DNA from: Bacillota bacterium
GTDB taxonomy: Bacteria > Bacillota > Clostridia > Saccharofermentanales > Fastidiosipilaceae
NCBI GenBank assembly: GCA_023420715.1
Contig: JAEZVR010000049.1
Span: 1 to 5,326, forward strand
DNA: 5,326 nt
Reading direction: 5' to 3'
Shown here in pieces: positions 1 through 4,726 of this stretch; the first letter of the stretch is position 1; each line of letters begins with the position of its first letter. The notes under the pieces are model-generated. The model saw only the letters and a list, made by a program, of their open reading frames with translations. It did no database searches and was not told the DNA's origin. A program made the position numbers and the translations under genes.

Positions 1-893
1 GTGCTTATGTCGATGCGACTAGCCGATTGACGGATACGTTAGTTGGGTTAGCGGCTTACCAAGAATTAACCACCTGTTTAAACGGAGATGACATTCCATC
101 TGGCCGTTTAAGTCACAAGCTATCGCATCTTTTAGCTCGTGTGATCAATTCATCGCGTTTAGCGGTCAGTATAGCTAGAGATCCTAAGACGACTGTTGAC
201 TGGGATGTTTTTGACACCTATTTGAGTGCTTGGAAGGCGGAGGAAGTATCAGACCGATTGACAGTCGAACCTTATGGCATTTTGAATGAAGCCTTTGTTA
301 CATCGAGTCAGGTGCAATATGTTTGCCAAGCTTATCGATTGCCAACTGCGGATCAATATGCCCGTTTCTCGGTTTGTGCACGCGACCTGGCAACCGGATA
401 TTTACATAATCAGATTCGTGCCCAAGGTGGCGCGTATGGCGCAGGTCTTTCTGTGAATACAAATGGTGTTGTTTCTGCTTTTTCTTATCGCGATCCGCAT
501 CTGACACAAACCCTCGATGTTTATGCGCAGATGGGCTCCGTATTCACAACTGCAGACTGGGATGAGGATAGCCGAATTGATGCGATTATCGGCACGGTGA
601 AACAGTTTGATCCGCCGTTGGCCGCTCAACATAAAGCTCATTTGGCTTTGCAACTTTACTTAACGCACTTCAGCAAGGCAGATTTTGTGCAACGGCTGGA
701 AGAGGCTTTGCAAACGAATGGTGCAGATCGCCAAGCATTTGCAGCGAGCTTGGTGAGTGGATTTGGCGATGTGGGTGCGTATGTTGTGATTGGTAACCGT
801 CAACGCATTTTAGACGCAAAAGACCGGTTTAAACAGGTGTACGAAATTAATGAGCAGGGTATTCATTCCCTTGACCCCACGTCAATCGCTTAG
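1..893 (+). CDS. M16C (PreP/Cym1-like) zinc metallopeptidase, C-terminal part (5' end outside window)
   Basis: The frame is open from the window edge (first full codon at base 3) to TAG at 891-893, so this is the last ~296 residues of a longer protein; the TTG at 27 is internal, not a start. The diagnostic segment is YLHNQIRAQGGAYGAG followed by FSYRDP (about 400-500), matching the second-half M16 motif in which an Arg and a Tyr six residues later contact substrate. Here these are encoded at 417-419 and 435-437, equivalent to the Arg/Tyr pair known in plant PreP. Family members are about 970 residues with the inverted HxxEH zinc site near the N-terminus, which is off-window and cannot be checked. 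They degrade unstructured peptides inside a closed chamber. The SYRDP wording favours subfamily M16C over pitrilysin or processing-peptidase types. The gene is followed by its own terminator and converges on the ImmA-like gene. Confidence 0.88.
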   Translation, partial: AYVDATSRLTDTLVGLAAYQELTTCLNGDDIPSGRLSHKLSHLLARVINSSRLAVSIARDPKTTVDWDVFDTYLSAWKAEEVSDRLTVEPYGILNEAFVTSSQVQYVCQAYRLPTADQYARFSVCARDLATGYLHNQIRAQGGAYGAGLSVNTNGVVSAFSYRDPHLTQTLDVYAQMGSVFTTADWDEDSRIDAIIGTVKQFDPPLAAQHKAHLALQLYLTHFSKADFVQRLEEALQTNGADRQAFAASLVSGFGDVGAYVVIGNRQRILDAKDRFKQVYEINEQGIHSLDPTSIA

Positions 894-913
894 CGGTAAG
901 CGGTAATAACTTC

Positions 914-949
914 AAAGGTACATCTGGCAGGTGCAAGATGTACCTTTTT
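914..949 (+). terminator. Rho-independent terminator after the M16C peptidase gene
   Basis: A perfect 12-bp inverted repeat (AAAGGTACATCT at 914-925, AGATGTACCTTT at 936-947) encloses a 10-base loop and runs into TTTTT at 945-949. It begins 20 bases after the peptidase stop codon. Read from the minus strand the stem is followed by only three T residues, so it may also act, less efficiently, on the converging XRE/ImmA operon. Confidence 0.88.
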
Positions 950-955
950 GATTTG

Positions 956-983
956 GTTGGCGGTCTGATCCGCGCATGCCAAC
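956..983 (-). other. Small dyad in the convergent gap, possible 3' structure of the ImmA operon
   Basis: GTTGGC at 956-961 pairs with GCCAAC at 978-983. Overlapping it is an alternative hairpin, GCGG at 960-963 with CCGC at 970-973. It lies just past the ImmA-like stop codon (986-988) and has no T run on the minus strand, so it is not a standard terminator alone; it could act together with the 914-947 stem. Weak evidence. Confidence 0.25.
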
Positions 984-985
984 TG

Positions 986-1507
986 TTATTCAAAATGAAA
1001 CAAATTGATAGGTGGTTGATAGGGGAAGGAAAGGTGCGGATATTCTTTTTCTAAGGCTTTAAATTTAATGCCCAACACATCTAAAGGGACATTTAATTGG
1101 CCAGCAATATCTTGTAAATCTCGTTCATCTGCTAGTGCATTTAAGATGGCTTCATCGGGTAAGAGCAGATGAGCTGCAAATAAATTGGCTTCTAATTCAT
1201 ATCGCGTTTCAAGCCAACCTTTGGATAAATCTCCAAAAAAACCCAGTTCTTTTAGGGCTTGACGATGCAGACAATGATGACCGAGTTCATGTGCCAGTAC
1301 TAAATTTTCCTGCCAAGGCGATAATTGTGGACGCAATAAAATAATTGGGCGATTAAGAATGACCGTATAAAGTCCATTTAAACGTGTGGGCTGATCAAAA
1401 TAGCGCACACGAATATGGAGCGCTTCTGCTAATGTTTGCGGATCGCGCGTTTGAAGTTGACGAACCAATTTTTTGACTTTGTCTCCAATTTTTGGATCGA
1501 TGATCAT
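986..1507 (-). CDS. ImmA/IrrE family metallo-endopeptidase (COG2856-type)
   Basis: The 173-residue product carries the zinc-peptidase motif HELGH at residues 73-77, inside LVLAHELGHHCLHR. It is followed by YELEANLFAAHLLLP (103-117), the characteristic second motif of the family. By spacing to IrrE, E104 is the probable third zinc ligand, 27 residues after H77. The length is typical of the short ImmA-like members, with no extra domain. Known relatives (ImmA of ICEBs1, IrrE/PprI of Deinococcus) cleave a partner XRE repressor, so a cytoplasmic role as anti-repressor protease is expected. The ATG at 1507 overlaps the TGA of the upstream XRE gene as ATGA, implying translational coupling and matched amounts. 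An AAGGG at 1511-1515 serves as ribosome-binding site, only three bases from the start. The catalytic residues look intact. The target is inferred from linkage, not shown. Confidence 0.93.
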   Translation of the reverse strand: MIIDPKIGDKVKKLVRQLQTRDPQTLAEALHIRVRYFDQPTRLNGLYTVILNRPIILLRPQLSPWQENLVLAHELGHHCLHRQALKELGFFGDLSKGWLETRYELEANLFAAHLLLPDEAILNALADERDLQDIAGQLNVPLDVLGIKFKALEKEYPHLSFPYQPPINLFHFE

Positions 1508-1905
1508 CGTCCCTTGTTATCTCCATTGCGCTTATTTAAAGTCTTTGTTTCCCAATAGATATTCTGTATTTGCTGCATCACCTGATCGCGTTCATCTTCA
1601 GACAAGGTGCCGCCGGCAAAAAGCGCATTGAACTGTTGAAGGACGGCCTCTGCTTGATGTCGTCCACTGGTGCCGTATATGGCTTGTACATCGCTTAAAA
1701 ACCGATCTTCCTGATTATAGAGCTGTTCTGGCTGGATTTTATAAAAGTGCGCAATGCGTTCATATATCCGAGTGAATCTGGGATAGGTTGAACCAGCTTC
1801 GTAATTTTTATACGTGCGCAAAGATACGCCAATGGCATTGGCAACCTGCTCCTGCGTAAGATTTGCGGCTTCACGCAAGCGTCTGAGTTGTGCAGAAAAT
1901 TTCAT
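1504..1905 (-). CDS. XRE-family transcriptional repressor, partner of the ImmA-like peptidase
   Basis: A 133-residue protein with a Cro/C1-type helix-turn-helix at about residues 5-60. The core LTQEQVANAIGVSLRTYKNY (16-35) contains the expected helix-turn-recognition helix, and AGSTYPR follows. The C-terminal part (about 75-133) has the segment FAGGTLSEDERDQV and then IQNIYWETK, a tail I recall from clostridial XRE proteins and probably the dimerisation and protease-sensitive region. I chose the ATG at 1905 because AAAGGG (1914-1919) lies eight bases upstream and the HTH starts directly after it. An in-frame ATG at 1998 would add 31 residues that do not resemble the family and would run through the likely promoter. 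It is first in an operon with the ImmA-like gene and divergent from the polymerase gene, so it probably represses itself and the polymerase unit. DNA binding and cleavage are inferred. Confidence 0.9.
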   Translation of the reverse strand: MKFSAQLRRLREAANLTQEQVANAIGVSLRTYKNYEAGSTYPRFTRIYERIAHFYKIQPEQLYNQEDRFLSDVQAIYGTSGRHQAEAVLQQFNALFAGGTLSEDERDQVMQQIQNIYWETKTLNKRNGDNKGR

Positions 1906-1914
1906 CTGAATTGC
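1906..1914. repeat. Third GCAATT-type element, in the XRE translation-initiation region
   Basis: CTGAATTGC here is identical to 1971-1979 and shares the GCAATT core with the dyad at 1933-1938. It occupies the spacer between the XRE ribosome-binding site (1914-1919) and its ATG (1905). It may be a third operator element or a chance copy. Confidence 0.3.
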
Positions 1915-1923
1915 CCTTTTTGC

Positions 1924-1953
1924 TTGACAAGTGCAATTTAAATGCACTAAATT
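1924..1953 (+). promoter_or_regulatory. Candidate promoter for the polymerase/lipid-kinase unit
   Basis: A consensus -35 box TTGACA (1924-1929) is followed after 18 bases by TAAATT (1948-1953), which matches four of six -10 positions. The GTGCA/TGCAC dyad (1931-1947) fills the spacer exactly, so a bound repressor would block RNA polymerase. Transcription would start near 1960, leaving a leader of about 160 bases before the chosen polymerase start. Confidence 0.5.
1929..1947. promoter_or_regulatory. Putative operator dyad GTGCA-N7-TGCAC
   Basis: GTGCA (1931-1935) and TGCAC (1943-1947) form a 17-bp dyad around 1939 with one mismatch pair (1936/1942). Its left arm, extended to AAGTGCAATT (1929-1938), recurs as an exact inverted copy at 1974-1983. 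Position between or over both candidate promoters fits an XRE operator. Binding is not demonstrated. Confidence 0.5.
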
Positions 1954-1963
1954 AATGTTTGAA
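1935..1963 (-). promoter_or_regulatory. Candidate promoter for the XRE-ImmA operon
   Basis: On the minus strand TTCAAA (1963-1958) and TAAATT (1940-1935) are 17 bases apart, each matching four of six consensus positions. The -10 sits inside the GTGCA/TGCAC dyad, and the predicted transcript start near 1928 leaves a short leader with the AAAGGG ribosome-binding site. It overlaps the plus-strand promoter, as expected for an autoregulated divergent switch. The boxes are weak individually. Confidence 0.38.
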
Positions 1964-1970
1964 GGTGTAA

Positions 1971-1983
1971 CTGAATTGCACTT
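1971..1983. promoter_or_regulatory. Second putative operator half-site
   Basis: AATTGCACTT (1974-1983) is the exact reverse complement of AAGTGCAATT at 1929-1938, with 45 bp between centres. Bases 1971-1979 (CTGAATTGC) also recur as a direct copy at 1906-1914. It lies upstream of the candidate XRE promoter and downstream of the polymerase promoter start, a place where a second repressor dimer or a loop could act. Confidence 0.4.
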
Positions 1984-1984
1984 A

Positions 1985-1995
1985 TCGTAATACGA
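1985..1995. repeat. Short dyad TCGTA-A-TACGA
   Basis: A perfect 5-bp inverted repeat with a one-base centre lies two bases beyond the second operator half-site. It could extend the regulatory array, but it is short enough to be chance. Confidence 0.2.
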
Positions 1996-2064
1996 CAACC
2001 CAGGGATGTCAAGAAAATGCCATTCATCGGCAGGCCAAAACCGTATGGTCGAGTCTTGCCTAAA

Positions 2065-2076
2065 GCTTGATCAAGC
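2065..2076. promoter_or_regulatory. 12-bp perfect palindrome in the polymerase leader
   Basis: GCTTGATCAAGC is a perfect palindrome located about 47-58 bases upstream of the chosen polymerase start (2123), inside the predicted untranslated leader. It does not share sequence with the GTGCAATT elements. It could bind another regulator; no T run follows, so it is not a terminator. Confidence 0.25.
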
Positions 2077-2111
2077 GATTCGTCAATTGGTTAGAAAGGA
2101 AGCGGTCTTTC

Positions 2112-2117
2112 AGGGAG
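2112..2117 (+). promoter_or_regulatory. Ribosome-binding site deciding the polymerase start
   Basis: AGGGAG ends five bases before ATG 2123. No comparable site with proper spacing precedes the upstream in-frame ATG at 2006, so this decides the start codon. Confidence 0.65.
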
Positions 2118-2122
2118 TTGAT

Positions 2123-3373
2123 ATGGCAGCAGATCGAATTATTTTTCATTGTGATATCAATAATTGTTATGCCTCGATCGAACAGGTCTGTCAGCCCCAT
2201 TTGCGGGGGAAAGCAGTTGCGGTTTGCGGCGCTCAAGCCGATCGGCATGGTATTGTGCTTGCTAAATCGAATGTGGCGAAGGCTTTTGGTATTAAAACGG
2301 GAGAACCCATTTGGGCTGCCAAACAAAAATGCCCGCAGTTGGAAATTGTGCCGCCAAGAATGGCTTTGTATGAGGCTTACTCACGGGCGGCTCATCGTAT
2401 TTATCTCCAGTTTACCGATCGGATTGAGCCTTTTGGGCTTGATGAGTGTTGGTTGGATGTCACCGGTAGTATTCGCCTTTTCGGCTCTGTTCAAGAATTG
2501 GCTCATGCCATTCGGCGCACAATAAAAGCACAGTTGGGTATTACCATTTCTTTAGGTGTGAGTTTTTGCAAAACGTTTGCTAAATTAGGCAGCGATTTAC
2601 AAAAACCAGATGCAGTGACTTTTATAAATCGAGAAAATTATATCCATCAGATTGGCCATATCGAGATTGACGATCTGATGGGTATTGGGAGAAAAACGCG
2701 TCAATTACTCAATCGATACGGTATTTTTACTTTGGCAGATTTATATGGTGTTTCATTCGATTTTTTAGAGCAGCTTTTGGGCTTGAACGGTGTTAAGCTC
2801 TGGCGACAAATACAGGGGTTGGAGCGTGATCCAGTTCGTTTGTTTTCTGATTTTGTGTCACCCAAAAGTGTGGGGCGAGGTCAGACGTGTCGTCAAGATA
2901 TTCAAAAGCCAGCAGATGTCCATAAGCTTGTGATGCAATTGGCTCAGCGGGTCAGTTCAGCGTTAAAACAGGTTCACGCTTTTGCTCAGGTCATTCAAAT
3001 ATCAATAAAAAAAGCAAATTTAGAACAGATCCAATGTCAGTTGCGGTGCGCTCAACCGATTCAATCGGTTCAGAACATTACGCAAGTGGCTTTGCAGTTG
3101 TTTGAGCAGCATTATGATTGGCAACTGCCTGTTAGAGCAATGACGATCCGAGCGATCCAATTGACATCTGAACGGCCAGTCTGTGAATCTTTGGATCTGC
3201 CATCGCGAAGGCGGCAAAACGAGATCGACCAAATGATGTATGATGTACGTGCGCGATTTGGGGCGCAAAAATTGTGTTTTGCCACACAGCTTAAATTTTT
3301 ACAATGGCCAATGCAGACGAGCGATATTGTGTCATTGCCGGGTGCCTTTGGTCGATCAGAAAGGTATAAATGA
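2123..3373 (+). CDS. Y-family translesion DNA polymerase (DinB/UmuC superfamily)
   Basis: A 416-residue product starting IIFHCDINNCYASIEQ (residues 6-21). D11 is the first metal ligand and Y16 aligns with the steric-gate residue of Dpo4. FGLDECWLDVTG supplies D107 and E108, the second catalytic pair. SFCKTFAKLGSD (147-158) is the conserved lysine motif. A helix-hairpin-helix thumb region (about 182-210, IDDLMGIGRKTRQL) and a little-finger domain (from about 245) follow, so the enzyme looks complete and active in damage bypass with low fidelity. FGLDECWLDVTGS and the wording around it resemble the clostridial branch. Start at 2123 is preferred: GGGAG (2113-2117) is five bases upstream and the polymerase fold begins at once. 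The in-frame ATG at 2006 adds 39 unrelated residues and has AGGG directly abutting the start. The stop overlaps the next gene as ATGA. Oddity: C15 replaces the usual aromatic before Y16. Confidence 0.94.
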   Translation: MAADRIIFHCDINNCYASIEQVCQPHLRGKAVAVCGAQADRHGIVLAKSNVAKAFGIKTGEPIWAAKQKCPQLEIVPPRMALYEAYSRAAHRIYLQFTDRIEPFGLDECWLDVTGSIRLFGSVQELAHAIRRTIKAQLGITISLGVSFCKTFAKLGSDLQKPDAVTFINRENYIHQIGHIEIDDLMGIGRKTRQLLNRYGIFTLADLYGVSFDFLEQLLGLNGVKLWRQIQGLERDPVRLFSDFVSPKSVGRGQTCRQDIQKPADVHKLVMQLAQRVSSALKQVHAFAQVIQISIKKANLEQIQCQLRCAQPIQSVQNITQVALQLFEQHYDWQLPVRAMTIRAIQLTSERPVCESLDLPSRRRQNEIDQMMYDVRARFGAQKLCFATQLKFLQWPMQTSDIVSLPGAFGRSERYK

Positions 3374-4296
3374 TTGTTCATCATCTTTTGGATCAGCCTA
3401 AATCTCCTGCTATGATTTTATGTAATCCTAAATTTGGTTTGCATCTGGCTCAAAAACGCTGTACGCGATTAGCTAATCGCTTAAAAAAACAATTTGATCC
3501 AGTGTGGATTCGCTATACGTCCGATTTAGAAGATATTGATGGATTTGTCGAAGAAGCTTTGGAAAAAAATTGCCATAGCCTTTTTGTCATGGGGGGAGAT
3601 GGAACGGTTTCTCGTGTGTTTCAGACCATGGTTCAGCTGCGCCCTAATCCAAATGATCAGCCCATCGTGGGTATTATACCTACAGGAACATTCAATGGAT
3701 TGGCACAACAGTTAAATCTGCCAATCCTGCCGAGTTTGGCCATTTCTATCCTGCCTTTAAATCGGTGGCAATATTTAGATTTGGGCGTTTGTGAATTTCG
3801 ATATTTTGCATTGGCTTGTTGTATTGGGGCATTGCCAGAAGCTATTGGGATGACTTCGACACAAGAAAAGCAAAAATTAGGTGTATTGGCTTATTTTAAG
3901 CGATTTTGCGCGCATGCCAAAACTGAAAAATACCACTTGACGGTGGCAAGTGAATCGGGTCTCACGACTGGTTTTTTCGATTATCTTTTGGTCTGTCTTT
4001 CTGGACGTTTTGCCACGTTTCGGTTCGTGCCAAATCAATGGATTCATACAGAAAATCAACTCCATGTCTTTTTGCTCAAACACACCAATTTTTGGCAAAA
4101 ATGCCGCTTGGGGTGGCATGTGCTTTGGCGCCGTGTTCCTCAAGATTCGAACATTGTTTACATTCAATCCAAACAGATCACCATTCAATCTAAATCTCGG
4201 ATCAAGACGAATTTAGATGGCGAGATCGGTCCGGATTTGCCGATTACTTTATCGATTTTGCCCAAGGCGGTACGTTGTTATACCGGTCAGCACTAA
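3370..4296 (+). CDS. Diacylglycerol/sphingosine-kinase family lipid kinase (DagK, YegS/BmrU type)
   Basis: A 308-residue protein with the full catalytic-domain signature: AMILCNPKFG near the N-terminus (14-23), the nucleotide-binding GGDGT at 75-79, IPTGTFNGLAQQL at 103-115 (the P-x-GT-x-N motif), and NLDGE at 281-285, whose Asp is the proposed general base of the family. No membrane segment is evident; such enzymes act on the cytoplasmic face of the membrane, typically phosphorylating diacylglycerol with ATP for phospholipid recycling. Substrate cannot be read from sequence; undecaprenol, sphingoid or other lipids are possible. FNG replaces the common ND-x-A wording, a variation also seen in other subgroups. 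The ATG at 3370 overlaps the polymerase TGA as ATGA, and AAAGG at 3360-3364 is a suitable ribosome-binding site, so the two are co-transcribed and probably translationally coupled. The pairing with an error-prone polymerase has no obvious biochemical reason. Confidence 0.9.
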   Translation: MIVHHLLDQPKSPAMILCNPKFGLHLAQKRCTRLANRLKKQFDPVWIRYTSDLEDIDGFVEEALEKNCHSLFVMGGDGTVSRVFQTMVQLRPNPNDQPIVGIIPTGTFNGLAQQLNLPILPSLAISILPLNRWQYLDLGVCEFRYFALACCIGALPEAIGMTSTQEKQKLGVLAYFKRFCAHAKTEKYHLTVASESGLTTGFFDYLLVCLSGRFATFRFVPNQWIHTENQLHVFLLKHTNFWQKCRLGWHVLWRRVPQDSNIVYIQSKQITIQSKSRIKTNLDGEIGPDLPITLSILPKAVRCYTGQH

Positions 4297-4389
4297 TGTT
4301 TTGCTGTTGAATGTAGCCCCAGCAAATTGGACAAGTGATTTTCTGCCTGGTTGGGTTGATTTTTTTCCTTTTTTGTCTAAAAAAGCGAG

Positions 4390-4417
4390 TGGTCAAGAGG
4401 CACTGTTTCTAGATAAT
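4390..4417 (+). promoter_or_regulatory. Weak candidate promoter for the Tad-like genes
   Basis: TGGTCA (4390-4395) and GATAAT (4412-4417) are 16 bases apart, matching four and five of six consensus positions. Transcription would begin near 4424, just upstream of the AGGAGG site. The 148-bp gap after the lipid kinase has no convincing terminator, so read-through from upstream remains possible. Confidence 0.3.
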
Positions 4418-4434
4418 GACAGATATCTCATCAC

Positions 4435-4440
4435 AGGAGG
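4435..4440 (+). promoter_or_regulatory. Consensus Shine-Dalgarno site of the TadE-like gene
   Basis: A perfect AGGAGG stands four bases before ATG 4445. It is the strongest ribosome-binding site in the window and fixes the start, since the same frame stays open far upstream into the lipid kinase gene. Confidence 0.75.
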
Positions 4441-4444
4441 TTGT

Positions 4445-4726
4445 ATGCAGAGTTTAGAAACGGGACTGGTTGTGTCCATTTTGTTTACTTGCTTGGCAGT
4501 TGTTTTCATGGGCATGGTTTCTTTTTATGAACAAACGGCCGAGACATTGCTAGGTACAAAGCAAATCGTCCAGCGGTTGACGTTTGACGATCATGTTTAT
4601 CACCTGTTTCATCAAAATGGCAAAGAAGGGGTGGTGTGTCAGCCGATCCGTTTATTGCAACGCGCGCAATTGATTGAGGATTTGATGCGTTTTAGACGAA
4701 AGCAAACGGATGATGCGCAAAAATAG
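4445..4726 (+). CDS. Small TadE-like single-pass membrane protein (putative pseudopilin-type)
   Basis: A 93-residue protein beginning MQSLETGLVVSILF, with a hydrophobic segment at about residues 7-25 and then a polar, basic tail. The N-terminus matches the pattern of TadE-type minor pseudopilins in Gram-positive bacteria: small residue, x, Glu, then Ala/Gly-Leu-Val and a membrane helix. These proteins are inserted in the membrane and take part in assembly of Tad/Flp-type pili or related surface structures. It lacks the usual basic residues before the helix, and a clear prepilin cleavage site is not visible. A single Cys lies in the tail. The ATG at 4445 is chosen for its AGGAGG; the frame is open back to 4217, but that part overlaps the kinase gene. 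Its end overlaps the next gene by 14-17 bases, and a DUF5702-like neighbour supports the assignment. Family call is moderate. Confidence 0.6.
   Translation: MQSLETGLVVSILFTCLAVVFMGMVSFYEQTAETLLGTKQIVQRLTFDDHVYHLFHQNGKEGVVCQPIRLLQRAQLIEDLMRFRRKQTDDAQK

Noticed and set aside
27..29. TTG as start of the first gene
   Set aside because: The same frame is open back to the window edge and the protein is clearly only the C-terminal part of an M16C peptidase, so the start is off-window.
894..906. Tandem GCGGTAA repeat just after the M16C stop
   Set aside because: Only two short copies; no sign of a repeat array, attachment site or CRISPR.
1135..1344. Plus-strand frame opposite the ImmA-like gene
   Set aside because: Shadow of the HELGH peptidase gene; no ribosome-binding site or recognisable protein.
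1906..1998. Extended XRE start at 1998 (31 extra residues)
   Set aside because: No ribosome-binding site fits it, the extra residues do not look like the family, and the stretch overlaps the candidate promoters and operators. ATG 1905 has AAAGGG at good spacing.
2006..2122. Polymerase start at ATG 2006
   Set aside because: AGGG abuts the ATG with no spacing, the 39 added residues match nothing in the family, and ATG 2123 has AGGGAG five bases upstream directly before the catalytic palm.
3877..4216. Minus-strand and alternate-frame reading frames within the lipid kinase
   Set aside because: They lie wholly inside a gene with clear catalytic motifs and show no start signal or known protein features.
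4369..4384. T6-GTCT-A6 hairpin as a terminator after the lipid kinase
   Set aside because: The stem is A:T only and no T run follows; too weak to call.
4217..4444. TadE-like gene starting at 4217
   Set aside because: It would overlap the lipid kinase by 80 bases and ignore the consensus AGGAGG in front of ATG 4445.
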